Notes under the pieces: model-generated | What the model was told of the DNA's origin: nothing | The model's input: only the letters and a program-made list of their open reading frames with translations | Databases searched by the model: none | Source of the DNA: Odoribacter sp. | GTDB lineage: Bacteria > Bacteroidota > Bacteroidia > Bacteroidales > Prolixibacteraceae | NCBI GenBank assembly: GCA_013824715.1 | Contig: PNOH01000012.1 | Span: forward strand, 39,499-103,498 | Length of the DNA stretch: 64,000 bases | Reading direction: 5' to 3' | In this document: piece by piece, positions 16,740 to 27,800 of the stretch | How the letters are laid out: each line of letters starts with the position of its first letter | How positions within the stretch are numbered: position 1 is the first letter of the stretch | Position numbers and translations under genes: made by a program

Positions 16740-18164
16740 TTATTCAGGAGAAAGATATTCATCCACATACAAAGCAGCAATTTTTCCGGCTTCGATGGCA
16801 CGGACCACTAAACTGGCGCCTGCTTCAATGTCGCCACATGCAAACACTTTATCTACCGAAGTTTGCTTTCTGGCATTCACCTTTACGTTTCCACGGGTAT
16901 CGTATTCAATTCCCAATTCATCGAGCAGTCCATTATGAACCGGCTGAGTGAAACCCAGCGACAACAACACCAGATCAACCTCAACGATTTCTTCTGAACC
17001 GTGTTTTTCGGTCATTACACAGCGACCGGCATCGTCTTTTCCCCATTCAACCTTAACCAGTTCAACCTGTTTAATTTCACCGTTTTCGCCGATAAACCGC
17101 CTGGTCGAAAGGCTCCAGCGACGATCACAGCCTTCGAGGTGCGAACTTGAAGTACGGAGCGTGTTTGGCCAGTATGGCCATGGATTGTTACCGGCACGGT
17201 TTTCAGTAGGCTTTGGGAGAATTTCAATCTGTGTAACGCTTTTGGCTTTCTGGCGAATAGAAGTACCCACGCAGTCGGAACCAGTGTCTCCTCCACCAAT
17301 AACCAGTACCCGTTTATCCTTTGCAAGGATGTTCAATTCTTCAGGAATATCTTCACCGGCAATGCGTTTATTTGATTGCATCAGGAATTTCATAGCTAAA
17401 TAAACACCTTTCAGTCCACGGCCTTCGACTGGTAAATCACGCGCCTGTTCAGCGCCATTGGCCAGAATAACCGCATCGAATCGGGCCAGCAGTTCTTCCC
17501 GGCCAATATCCACTCCAACAGTAACATTAGGTTTGAAATTGATTCCTTCGTCAAGGAAAATTTCCAAACGACGATCTATGATTGTTTTGCTCAGTTTAAA
17601 ATCAGGAATACCGAAACGGAGCAAACCACCAATGGCATTATTTTTTTCGAATACGGTGACTTCATGCCCGGCCTGATTCAGTATGTCGGCAGCCGAAAGC
17701 CCGGCAGGACCAGAACCAACAATGGCAACTTTTTTACCGGTCCGAACTTCAGGAATACGCGGCTGTACAAACCCCAGGTTAAAGGCATGTTCTACGGTCG
17801 AAGCTTCGTTTTCACGAATAGTTACTGCTTCGTTGTGAATAGCCAGAACACATGCTTTTTCGCAGGGTGCAGGGCAAACACGACCAGTAAACTCAGGAAA
17901 ACTGTTGGATGAATGCAAAATATCGTAAGCGCCTTTCCAGTCGGCTTTATAAACCATTTCCTGCCATTCCGGAATTTTACTTCCTACGGGGCAACCCCAA
18001 TGGCAGAACGGAATACCACAATCCATGCAGCGCGCAGCCTGATCAATCCGGTCCTTTTCATCAAGGGTTTGTTCGACTTCTCCGTAATCGTAAATCCGAT
18101 CATTAATTGGACGGTAACCTGCCTCTTTTCGTCCTATTTGCATGAAACCTTTTGGATTTCCCAT
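16740..18164 (-). CDS. gltD: Glutamate synthase small subunit
   Basis: NADPH-oxidising beta subunit of glutamate synthase, which feeds electrons to GltB for the conversion of glutamine and 2-oxoglutarate to two glutamates. The N-terminal iron-sulfur region has CMDCGIPFCHWGCPVG; the FAD-binding GSGPAGLSAA follows at about residue 150, and the NADPH site appears as VIGGGDTGSDCVG. The C-terminus carries the second FAD-contact motif, FACGDIEAGASLVVRAIEAG. A longer frame exists, but I start at 18164 (MGNPKGFMQIGRKE), the standard family start. It follows gltB on the same strand after 270 bases that hold several hairpins, and ends at a strong terminator. Confidence 0.95.
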   Translation of the reverse strand: MGNPKGFMQIGRKEAGYRPINDRIYDYGEVEQTLDEKDRIDQAARCMDCGIPFCHWGCPVGSKIPEWQEMVYKADWKGAYDILHSSNSFPEFTGRVCPAPCEKACVLAIHNEAVTIRENEASTVEHAFNLGFVQPRIPEVRTGKKVAIVGSGPAGLSAADILNQAGHEVTVFEKNNAIGGLLRFGIPDFKLSKTIIDRRLEIFLDEGINFKPNVTVGVDIGREELLARFDAVILANGAEQARDLPVEGRGLKGVYLAMKFLMQSNKRIAGEDIPEELNILAKDKRVLVIGGGDTGSDCVGTSIRQKAKSVTQIEILPKPTENRAGNNPWPYWPNTLRTSSSHLEGCDRRWSLSTRRFIGENGEIKQVELVKVEWGKDDAGRCVMTEKHGSEEIVEVDLVLLSLGFTQPVHNGLLDELGIEYDTRGNVKVNARKQTSVDKVFACGDIEAGASLVVRAIEAGKIAALYVDEYLSPE

Positions 18165-18319
18165 GGTATTTGTATTTTTATTTTCTGATGAGAATTCGGA
18201 TTGAATTGCCATCAGAAAAAAGTTCAAAAATTCAATAAAATTTGTTTTTCGCTATTCCGTCCGAAAGCTGTTTATTTCTTTGATCAACATTTCCTCGCGG
18301 ACGGCTTTAAAGACCCATT

Positions 18320-18420
18320 TTTAAACCCGGGGTTTCGCCCCGGGCTATTGATATATCACCCTTTCAGGGTAAAAACTTTCGCGAATCATAGTCCAAACCT
18401 TCCCCCCTCGGGGGAATTAG
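18320..18420. repeat. Hairpin cluster between gltB and gltD
   Basis: Three palindromes: CCCGGGG-TTTCG-CCCCGGG (18326-18344), ACCCT-TTC-AGGGT (18358-18370; the same 13-base design as at 8319-8461) and TCCCCC-CTC-GGGGGA (18401-18415). They could modulate the gltB/gltD ratio in a shared transcript. Confidence 0.65.
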
Positions 18421-18434
18421 AAGGGGGCTTCCTG

Positions 18435-21400
18435 TTATTCGTGCCTTGTCGGATTGTCTTCGCTTAACTGAAGTTTTTTCTCCAGTTCGCGTAGTTTCAA
18501 TTCTTCCAGTACTTTTTTATACTCGAACGGAATTACCTTTACAAATTTGGGAAGGTACTCATCCCAGTTGGTCAGGATTTTAGCGGCCATCGTACTTTGT
18601 GTGTATAACAGATGCTTGTTGATCATATCCTGCAATTCAACGATATCGGCTTTATCTTCAACCGGTGCCAGTTCAACCAGGCCCTTGTTGCAGAAGTATT
18701 CAAAATTACCTTCCTGATCGAGTACATAAGCGATACCGCCGCTCATACCTGCAGCAAAATTACGCCCGGTTATGCCCAGAACTACCACACGGCCTCCGGT
18801 CATATATTCGCAACAGTGGTCGCCGCTACCTTCAATAACCGTTCTAGCTCCTGAATTCCTCACACAGAAACGCTCACCGGCCACGCCGCGGATGTATGCT
18901 TCTCCTGAAGTTGCCCCGTAAAACGAAGTATTCCCAATGATAATATTTTCTTCCGGATTAAAGGTTGAACCAACAGGTGGCACAACAATGATTCGACCCC
19001 CGGAAAGTCCTTTTCCGAGGTAATCGTTCGAATCGCCTTCGAGCCTGAAGCTAACTCCTTTTACCAGGAATGCGCCAAAACTTTGCCCGGCAGTTCCTGT
19101 AAAATTAGCCATGATAGTGTTGTTTGGCAAGCCTTCTTCGCCGTAACGACGCGAGATTTCGCCGGATAACATTGCTCCAACTGTTCGGTCCACATTGGTA
19201 ATAGTATGAGCAAGCCATACTTTTTCCTTACTCTTGATGGCTTTATTAGCATCGCGAATGAGGGTATGATCCATGTGCTCCTCAACCGATTTAATATTCG
19301 GGAACGTGTTCCTGATATCGTGATGTTTGGCTTCTTCAGGCATATGAATCACCCGTGAGAAGTCCATTTTTTTCATTTTCCAGTTGCCAACCTCGCGGTT
19401 TTGCTCGAGCAGGTCGGCACGGCCTACGATCTCATCGAAGGTGGTGACCCCGATTTCTGCCAGGTGCTCGCGAACTTCAGTAGCAATAAACCGAAAGAAA
19501 TTAATGGCAAATTCTGAACGGCCAATGAAACGTTTACGAAGGGTCTCGTCCTGAGTGGCAATTCCTGCCGGACAGGTATTGAGGTGGCATTTCCTCATCA
19601 TGATACAACCCAAAGTAACCAGCGCTGAAGTTGAGAAACCGAATTCTTCAGCGCCCAGCATCCCAAGGATTACTACATCACGTCCTGTTTTCAACTGCCC
19701 GTCAACCTGAAGTTTAACACGGCCACGAAGGTTGTTCATGACCAGGGTCTGCTGAGTTTCGGCAATACCTAATTCAACAGGCAAACCAGCAAATTTGATC
19801 GAACTGGCCGGACTTGCACCCGTACCTCCTTCGCAACCTGCTATGGTAATCAGGTCGGAAAAAGCTTTGGCCACACCGGCAGCAATGGTACCTACCCCAT
19901 TTTCGGCAACCAGTTTCACTGATACTTTTGCACGTGGATTGGTCACTTTCAAATCGTAAATCAATTGCGCCAAATCCTCGATCGAATATATATCGTGGTG
20001 CGGAGGAGGCGAAATCAAGGTAATTCCAGGAGTTGAATTACGCAGCTTGGCAATAATATTATTGATTTTGAAACCAGGTAACTGTCCGCCTTCTCCCGGC
20101 TTTGCACCTTGCGCAATTTTAATCTGCAACTCGTCGGCATTGATCAGGTAATTGTTGGTTACTCCAAAACGGCCCGAAGCCACCTGTTTAATAGCGCTTC
20201 GTTTGTTGGTTTTGAAACGTTCGGCATCTTCGCCACCTTCACCGGTATTGCTCCTGCCGCCAATAGTATTCATTGCTATTGCCAACGCTTCGTGTGCTTC
20301 CTTGCTGATAGAACCATACGACATGGCTCCAGTCACAAATCGTTTCATGATGTTTTCAACAGGTTCGACCAACGATATATTAATCGGGTTTCGTTTATAT
20401 TTCAGGCAGCCACGGATGAAAGTTGGCATAGCATTCTCGGAATCCACCTTACTACTGAATTCTTTAAACACACTGTAATCGTTGGTACGGGTAGCCCACT
20501 GTAATAATCCAATTGTTTCAGGATTCCAGGCGTGATGTTCGCCATACTTCCGGTAATGGTAAGTCCCGGCGCTTTCAAAATTAGTATTGATCTGGTGTTT
20601 CTTTTTACTGTAAGCTTCCTTGTGGAACAAAAGAGACTCCTGACAGATTTCTTCGAAACCGATCCCACCAAATTTCGAAGCAGTTCCGGTAAAATATTTG
20701 GAGATAATTTCGTCAGATACACCCAGCGATTCGAACAACTGGCAACCGTGATAGCTGCGTAGCGTTGATATTCCCATCTTCGAAAGGATTTTCAGCAACC
20801 CTTTATCAACAGACTTGATATAGTTGTATCGCGCTTTTGAATAATCGAGTTTTACTTCGCCACCTTTTACCAAATCGTCGATGGCCGCAAATGCCAGATA
20901 GGGATTTACTGAACTGGCACCGTAACCAAACAGCATGGCAAAATGTGATACTTCGCGTGCCTCACCCGTTTCTACTATGATACCAACCTGCATCCTCTTT
21001 TGAGTCAGAATGAGGTGATGGTGCACTGCAGCCACTGCCAGCAAGGATGGAATCGGTGCATATTCTTCAGAAATCTGACGATCGGACAGGATGATGAAAT
21101 GCTTTTTCTCATCCACCGCTTTTTCTGCCAGCATCAGTAAATTATCGAATGCCCGTTTGAAACCTTCAACGCCTTCTTTCACAGGGAAAACCATCGGAAT
21201 GGTGCTGTGCGAGAATTGTTCGTGTTTCATATCTTTGATTTTGCCAAGGTCGGTATTGGTAATAATCGGATCATCGAATTTGATCAGTTTCGCATGCACT
21301 GGCGATTCGTCAAGAATATTGGTATGCAGCGACCCGATGTAGTTGGTCAGCGACATGACCAGCCCTTCGCGTATGGAATCGATTGGCGGGTTGGTCACCT

Positions 21401-22958
21401 GTGCAAAAACCTGACGGAAATAGTTGAAAAAACGCTGTGGTTTCTCAGAGAAACACGCCAGAGGTGTATCGTTCCCCATCGAGCTTGTAGGTTCATCGCC
21501 CGTTGTAGCCATTGGCTTTATGATCATTTCCATATCTTCTTTCGAATAGCCAAAAACTTTTGAATAAGTCTGGAATTGATCGCCTAAAGATGAAGTAACA
21601 CGTTGTTTTACTTCAATATCTTCCATCAACAGCCGGTTTTCTTTCAGCCAGTTACCATAAGGGTTCCGTGAGCCCAACTGGGCTTTTACTTCTTTATCAG
21701 GAATAATAATTCCGAGTTTGGTGTCAACCAAAAGGATTTTGCCAGGGCGCAACCGGCCTTTTTCTTTCACATCTTCAGGAGCAAAAATCTGGACTCCCAC
21801 TTCGGATCCCATCACGATCATATCATTTTTGGTGATGATATACCTGGAAGGGCGCAATCCGTTCCGGTCGAGTGTACCGCCAATATAACGGCCATCCGAA
21901 AATACCATCGAAGCCGGGCCATCCCAGGGTTCCATAATGGTGGAATGATATTCGTAGAACGCCTTCAGGCTTTCAGGAATCGGGTTTTTCGAGTTAAACG
22001 ATTCAGGAATCATCATGCACAAGACATGTGGTACCGAACGGCCGGTCATGTGCAGGAATTCGAGTGTATTATCGAATGATGCCGAGTCGGATTTATTAGG
22101 TTCGATAACGGGGAAAAGCTTTTTGAGGTCTTCGCCAAATATTTCCGATTTCAGGAGCGATTCGCGGGCCGACATCCACATGCGGTTACCTTTTATGGTG
22201 TTGATTTCGCCGTTGTGGGCAATCATACGGAATGGCTGGGCCAAATCCCAGGTTGGAAAAGTATTGGTACTGAAACGCGAATGTACCAGGGCAATGGCGC
22301 TGGTAAATTTCGGATGGGTAAGGTCTTTAAAATATTCGCGCAACTGGCCTGAGGTTAGCATTCCCTTGTATATCATTACGCGGGAAGATAAACTTGGCAC
22401 ATAAAACGACTTGCTGAATTTCAGTTTCGATTCACGGATTTCTTTCTCTGCTTGTTTCCTCACCAGGTATAGCTTTTGTTCAAGTACTTCCTGTTCAAGG
22501 TCAGCTTTCACAAAAACCTGCTTAATAAAAGGTTCGGTCAATTTGGCGATTTCGCCGGGGGCAGAACTGTCAACAGCCACATCGCGGTACTCGATCAGTT
22601 CGAGTCCTTCCTGTTTGATGTATTTGGAGAGTATATCCACGCACAATACTGCCTCTACCTTATCCTGCGGAAGAAAAATCAATCCTGTTCCGAACTTGCC
22701 GGATACAGGAATATTGACCTTCAAAACTTCCTTGATATATTGATCGGGTATTTGAATTAAGATCCCTGCACCGTCGCCAGTTTTATTGTCAGCGCTGGTT
22801 GCGCCCCGGTGTTCCATATTTTCAAGAACCTCTAATCCCCTCTCGATAATATCGTGCGACTTCTGGCCTTTGATATTAGCTACAAAACCGATTCCACAAT
22901 TATCGTGTTCATTGGCTGGATCGTACAACCCCTGTGCTTTTGGCAATCCTAAACTCAT
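18435..22958 (-). CDS. gltB: Glutamate synthase large subunit
   Basis: Alpha subunit of glutamate synthase, 1507 residues, as expected for the family. The class II amidotransferase domain begins after a short propeptide; the catalytic Cys is residue 21 in NCGIGFVA. The central and FMN-binding synthase domains follow (SPPPHHDIYSIEDLAQLIYD, GGTGASPASSIKFAG). The [3Fe-4S] cysteines are seen in CIMMRKCHLNTCPAG, and the C-terminal GXGXG beta-helix region contains GSGDHCCEYMTGG and GMSGGIAYVLD. Together with gltD downstream, and with the Amt/PII cluster elsewhere in the window, it covers ammonium assimilation. 390 gene-free bases separate it from argH. Confidence 0.97.
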   Translation of the reverse strand: MSLGLPKAQGLYDPANEHDNCGIGFVANIKGQKSHDIIERGLEVLENMEHRGATSADNKTGDGAGILIQIPDQYIKEVLKVNIPVSGKFGTGLIFLPQDKVEAVLCVDILSKYIKQEGLELIEYRDVAVDSSAPGEIAKLTEPFIKQVFVKADLEQEVLEQKLYLVRKQAEKEIRESKLKFSKSFYVPSLSSRVMIYKGMLTSGQLREYFKDLTHPKFTSAIALVHSRFSTNTFPTWDLAQPFRMIAHNGEINTIKGNRMWMSARESLLKSEIFGEDLKKLFPVIEPNKSDSASFDNTLEFLHMTGRSVPHVLCMMIPESFNSKNPIPESLKAFYEYHSTIMEPWDGPASMVFSDGRYIGGTLDRNGLRPSRYIITKNDMIVMGSEVGVQIFAPEDVKEKGRLRPGKILLVDTKLGIIIPDKEVKAQLGSRNPYGNWLKENRLLMEDIEVKQRVTSSLGDQFQTYSKVFGYSKEDMEMIIKPMATTGDEPTSSMGNDTPLACFSEKPQRFFNYFRQVFAQVTNPPIDSIREGLVMSLTNYIGSLHTNILDESPVHAKLIKFDDPIITNTDLGKIKDMKHEQFSHSTIPMVFPVKEGVEGFKRAFDNLLMLAEKAVDEKKHFIILSDRQISEEYAPIPSLLAVAAVHHHLILTQKRMQVGIIVETGEAREVSHFAMLFGYGASSVNPYLAFAAIDDLVKGGEVKLDYSKARYNYIKSVDKGLLKILSKMGISTLRSYHGCQLFESLGVSDEIISKYFTGTASKFGGIGFEEICQESLLFHKEAYSKKKHQINTNFESAGTYHYRKYGEHHAWNPETIGLLQWATRTNDYSVFKEFSSKVDSENAMPTFIRGCLKYKRNPINISLVEPVENIMKRFVTGAMSYGSISKEAHEALAIAMNTIGGRSNTGEGGEDAERFKTNKRSAIKQVASGRFGVTNNYLINADELQIKIAQGAKPGEGGQLPGFKINNIIAKLRNSTPGITLISPPPHHDIYSIEDLAQLIYDLKVTNPRAKVSVKLVAENGVGTIAAGVAKAFSDLITIAGCEGGTGASPASSIKFAGLPVELGIAETQQTLVMNNLRGRVKLQVDGQLKTGRDVVILGMLGAEEFGFSTSALVTLGCIMMRKCHLNTCPAGIATQDETLRKRFIGRSEFAINFFRFIATEVREHLAEIGVTTFDEIVGRADLLEQNREVGNWKMKKMDFSRVIHMPEEAKHHDIRNTFPNIKSVEEHMDHTLIRDANKAIKSKEKVWLAHTITNVDRTVGAMLSGEISRRYGEEGLPNNTIMANFTGTAGQSFGAFLVKGVSFRLEGDSNDYLGKGLSGGRIIVVPPVGSTFNPEENIIIGNTSFYGATSGEAYIRGVAGERFCVRNSGARTVIEGSGDHCCEYMTGGRVVVLGITGRNFAAGMSGGIAYVLDQEGNFEYFCNKGLVELAPVEDKADIVELQDMINKHLLYTQSTMAAKILTNWDEYLPKFVKVIPFEYKKVLEELKLRELEKKLQLSEDNPTRHE

Positions 22959-23349
22959 CCTATCTCTTTTTAAATATGTTGATTTCGCAAAAAGCTTTCA
23001 GATTGATCTGTTTTTAATCATTCTGCATAAATCGAACCTCAAAAACATAAAAATTATAAGTAAATCAAACTTTTTTCTTACGAACTGAAAGCGAAAGTAG
23101 CGATTTTAATAGAAAATTCCAATTGCAGAATCGAACTGACGGCAACTGAAACTATCAATTTTATAAAAACCCAGACCAAATATCCGAAATAAAATCCTAT
23201 GTTTCAACAACTTAAACACCACAAACAACCAATCAATCCTGATTGTTCTGATTTCAAAAAATAACGATTAATTAACAGACAAAGGGTGTAACAAAGTGGA
23301 AACCTATGAATTGATAAGCAATAAAAAAAAAACTGAAACTCAACAAGAA
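22959..23349. other. Gene-free interval upstream of gltB
   Basis: AT-rich, no coding pattern. It should hold the gltB promoter, but I see no full TAnnTTTG box in the right direction and no convincing terminator for argH. Confidence 0.5.
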
Positions 23350-24687
23350 CTATGACCTGGCGAGTAATTTCCCATAAGCCTTTTCTATTTTCTCAAATTC
23401 AAAGCCTTCAATTACCGTAATCATTTTTTCAGCAATTTCATCCAGACATAAATTACCAATACTTCCGGAGTGGGTATGGTTCACTTCACGTGTAGGATTA
23501 TAGGTTCCTGAATTAATTTCATTGCCAACCTGTTTATAGGCATCGCGGAAAGGAACGCCTTGTTGTACCAGCTTATTTACATCTTCGACACTGAACATGT
23601 ATCTGTAGCGGTCGTCGGCCAACAGATTGGTATTTACTTTCATATTATCGATGGCAAAACCGGTAATGTTAATGCAGTCTGACAATTCCTGAAAGGCAGG
23701 CAGGAAAACTTCTTTCAGAATCTGCAGGTCGCGGAAATAGCCACTCGGAAGGTTATTCGTCATCAGGCTGATCTGGTAAGGAATGGCCTGAATTTTATTA
23801 CAGTGCGAACGGACCAGTTCAAAAACATCAGGATTCTTTTTGTGTGGCATAATGCTCGAACCAGTGGTCAACTCATCTGGCAGCGAAACAAAATCAAAGT
23901 TCTGGCTCATGAACAAACAAACGTCGAAAGCAAATTTCGAGATAGTTGCTGCAATTGACGAAAGCCCAAAGGCAACCGTTTTTTCCATCTTGCCGCGACC
24001 CATTTGCGCATAAATTACGTTGTAATTCATCGAATCGAAACCCAGTAAATCGGTAGTCATCTGCCGGTCGAGCGGAAAAGAAGAACCGTAACCTGCCGCC
24101 GAACCCAGCGGATTTTGATTGGTAATTTTAAATGCTGCCTGTAATAAAACAAGGTCGTCAACCAAACTTTCGGCATAAGCGCTGAACCACAAGCCAAACG
24201 AAGAAGGCATGGCAACCTGTAAATGCGTGTAGCCAGGCATCAGATGGTCCTGGTTCGCGATGGCTTTGGTCAATAACTTATCAAACAATCCACAAACAGC
24301 CTCAACCAAATTCTGAATTTCAGAACGGGTAAAAAGCTTTAAATCGAGTAAAACCTGATCGTTACGCGAACGCCCGCTGTGAATTTTTTTGCCTGTATCG
24401 CCGAGTTTACGGGTTAACATCAGTTCAACCTGCGAATGTACATCCTCAACATTTTCTTCAATCCTGAATTCGCCGTTTGTGATGATGTGATAGATATTAA
24501 CCAGCTCTACTTGAAGTTCGGCAAGCTCAACTGTTGTGAGCAGACCAATTGATTGCAACATTTTAGCATGGGCAATTGAACCAAGCACATCAAATTTCGC
24601 CAGATACAAATCCATTTCACGATCTTTTCCAACCGTAAAGTTTTCGATAAGCTCGTTTACCGCGGTTCCTTTATCCCAGAGTTTCAT
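23350..24687 (-). CDS. argH: Argininosuccinate lyase
   Basis: Last enzyme of arginine biosynthesis; it splits argininosuccinate into arginine and fumarate. The fumarase/aspartase-superfamily signature GSSIMPHKKNPD is present around residues 275-287 with the catalytic Ser in the flexible loop. Other conserved blocks are SGRSRNDQV (about 105-113), PGYTHLQVAMP and the early DVHSQVE. Length 445 is normal. It stands alone, without argG or argC nearby, though an ArgE-like gene lies 15 kb away. It has its own promoter box at 24710-24717. Confidence 0.96.
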   Translation of the reverse strand: MKLWDKGTAVNELIENFTVGKDREMDLYLAKFDVLGSIAHAKMLQSIGLLTTVELAELQVELVNIYHIITNGEFRIEENVEDVHSQVELMLTRKLGDTGKKIHSGRSRNDQVLLDLKLFTRSEIQNLVEAVCGLFDKLLTKAIANQDHLMPGYTHLQVAMPSSFGLWFSAYAESLVDDLVLLQAAFKITNQNPLGSAAGYGSSFPLDRQMTTDLLGFDSMNYNVIYAQMGRGKMEKTVAFGLSSIAATISKFAFDVCLFMSQNFDFVSLPDELTTGSSIMPHKKNPDVFELVRSHCNKIQAIPYQISLMTNNLPSGYFRDLQILKEVFLPAFQELSDCINITGFAIDNMKVNTNLLADDRYRYMFSVEDVNKLVQQGVPFRDAYKQVGNEINSGTYNPTREVNHTHSGSIGNLCLDEIAEKMITVIEGFEFEKIEKAYGKLLARS

Positions 24688-24709
24688 ATTGCGTCAATTT
24701 ATGGAAATC

Positions 24710-24717
24710 CAAAGATA
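24710..24717 (-). promoter_or_regulatory. Bacteroidota -7 promoter box for argH
   Basis: TATCTTTG on the minus strand, full match to TAnnTTTG, 23 bases before the argH ATG. Confidence 0.65.
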
Positions 24718-24804
24718 ATTCAAATTAGAGGTTTATGCATTTCAAGTGGATTATTATTCCAGATACCCCTTATTTTTAATGTGGGTTTGTGGTGTAAGTT
24801 GGCC

Positions 24805-27800
24805 TTATGCCCTTTCAACTATCTTGATTTCCGCGTCGGTAAGCCCGTAAAGCTGATAAACCATTTGGTCTATCTCCCGATCGGTGGTGTCTATTGCAGT
24901 TTTGAATTCCAACGCTTTTTCAGCTTCCTGCAAAAAGTAATCTTCCCATTCTGCTTCCTCTTTCAGCGACAATTTTACCTTCTTTTTACCCAACTCAGCG
25001 ATAAATTCTTTGTACGAAAGCAAATACCAGTTCTGCAATTTGCCCGGTAAATCTTCCATATCAAATTTTCGCTGCATGCTCCGTTGGAATTTATGGGAGG
25101 CTTCCCGAAGTTCTTTGTTGAGAGAAAGCATAAGGTCGGCTTTTTCAACGAAGGGCTTTTGATTTTCTATTTCAACTTGCTTTATAGGCAGTTCCCTAAC
25201 TTTTTGTGCACCAATTTCTGTAAATACAGTTTTTGTGGAACTGAAATTTTCTTTGTAATAAAAAGAAAATGCTTTTGAATTGAATAAGGAGAGAATGTAT
25301 TTAATTTTGAAATTATTCTTGAAGTTTTCTTTAATATTGATGACAACAATAGTGTGTAGTGCATATAGTTGCGACGAGTCGAGAGTTCCAATTAAACAAT
25401 TAGCAACTCTTCTGAAGAAAATCTTTTCGGAGGACTCAAAAATATCGGTACGGTTACAGCTATGAATTGCTTCTCTTTTATAATCTAAATAATCTCCACC
25501 CCATTCAAGAGAATATCTATTTATATTCTTTCCTCCTTCAAGTATTTTAACATAGTTTGATCCAGCTTTATTTTTATGCACCCATAAATCTCGGCTTCCC
25601 TTCAATGCAATAGCTTGATTAACTTCCGAAATTTCGCCAAGCTTCATTGTATTCTCTTCAAATTTTTGCATTATCGACTGGTTCTCTTCCTTTTCGTAAA
25701 TATTGAAATTGAAATCAATATTATTGAGAAAATCGAATTGAGGTATCTCTTTGATAGTAATAAACTTACCAATCGTAGAATTAACGATTTTTACATTAGA
25801 GTTTTTGTTAGGTACTTTATTTTTAAAACTTAAGATGATATTTTCAACAACTGCGCCAGAGAATGGAAGTTCAAGAAATTGAATGATTTCAATTATCTCA
25901 CTTTCATTTAGTAAATCAAACCTTATTTTCTTGTAATACTCTTGAGTGAGAATTGTATTCGGTATTATAAAGCTATTTAGCCCATTTGCTTTTGACAACT
26001 TCAAAGCTAGTTTTACGAAAAACCCAAATGTGTTTAATCTTCCCATTGATGATTTATATCTATCAATCAGAAACTTTTTCATTTGTTCGGAAGTGCTTGA
26101 AAATTCAGATAATTGAACATACGGCGGATTCCCAATCACCACATCAAATCCATTTTTATTATTGCCATACATGGAGTCCAATTCGGATACTTCTTCTAAT
26201 TTTTCGGCATATTCGTAAACCTTCTTTGAGATTTCGGCAGCTTCTTTCGATAGGTTAATGGCTTGTTCTGCTTTAGCCTGTGCTTCGAGTGATTTTTCTT
26301 TAATCAGTTTCAGGTAATCGGGTGTTGCATCTTTTCTGGCTTCAATCGTCGGGATTATTCCATGTTCTCGACCAAATACCTGTGGAAATTCCCGATCCCA
26401 ATCAAATGCCTTGTCTCCGGCTATGGCTGGGTCGCTTATTAAAGAATTTCCACATTTAATATTATTGTTTAAATCGTTCAGCTTCCGGTTGGGCTGTGCA
26501 GTTCGCAGCCATAACGAGAGTTTGGCAATCTCTACACTTTCTTCGTTCAGGTCAACGCCAAACAGGTTGTTTTCCAGAATGCTTTTTTCAACATCGCTCA
26601 ATATCATGGGCACACCCAACAGCTTGGCCTGTAATTCGTCGATGTAACGGTGCTCAGCTATTAAAAAATCAAGGGCTTGATTGAGAAACGCTCCCGAACC
26701 ACAAGCTGGGTCGCAAATAGTGAGTTGCAATAACCAATTTTGATAGGTTTTCAGCTTCTCATATAATGTCTGTTTGGTTTTTTTTCTATGCAAGGGAGCA
26801 TGCTCCCTGTTGTTGTAATCTTCTTCGTTGAACTGGAGTTCGGCTTTCTTTTCCGAGCAAAGTTTGCCAAGAGTATTTTCAACTATGTATTTGGTAATAT
26901 ATTTGGGTGTATAGAAAACACCATCCTTTTTTCGTTTGGTTTTAGCTTTGTCAATTTCCTTGCCGTCTAGCTGCGCTTGTATTTCATCCAATTCATTCAG
27001 CGAATTCTCAAAAATATGTCCCAGGATATTTACATCTACCTCACTTATAAAATCATATTCCGAGAGTTTTATAGCATTTTTATACAACAAGTTATCGTCA
27101 ATTACAACGGAGTCCAGAACTTCATCAGGCTCAAACAGACCTCCATTGTATGCAAATACATCGTATCGTTTGCCTTTAAAACCAGTGTTGAGATAGCCGA
27201 AATATTTTTTAAAGCGGTCGTAAAGGGGAACTTCAACATCACGTTCCTGTAAATCTTTCCAGTCGTCTAATATCATCCTTACTGAATTGGGTGGCAATAG
27301 TTGACGGTCTTCGGCAAAGAACAGAAACAAAAAACGGTCGAGTAACTTTTGAGATTTCCGGAATAAAGATAGTGCATCAAATTGTGGGTTTTGTGAAACC
27401 AGATTTTGGTGTAATTCCCGTTTAAATAAAGAATAATCGGAGTACAGCTTTTTGGTAATTACATCTTCCTGACTTACCGATTCCTCTTTTATTTTTTTCG
27501 GAATTCCTTTGGCAATCTGATCGTAGGCCAAACATAAAAAGAGTGTATCAAAATCGGGTTTGGTAAGGGTAAACAAATTGAACTCGATTAATTCAATGGC
27601 ATTGTCGATATAGAAACGAAGCTTTTCGAAGTTCGAAGTAACAACATATACGCAGTTGGGTTGATTGTTCTTGTAGCTAAATGCCTGTGCTTCTATCTTA
27701 CCTAAATCAGTGGTGTTTGTTCCTTTTAGCTCGATAATGCCCGCTACTACGGGAGTATTCGACAAGGGAGCATGCTCCCTTGTCAGTATCGCTCCGTCGG

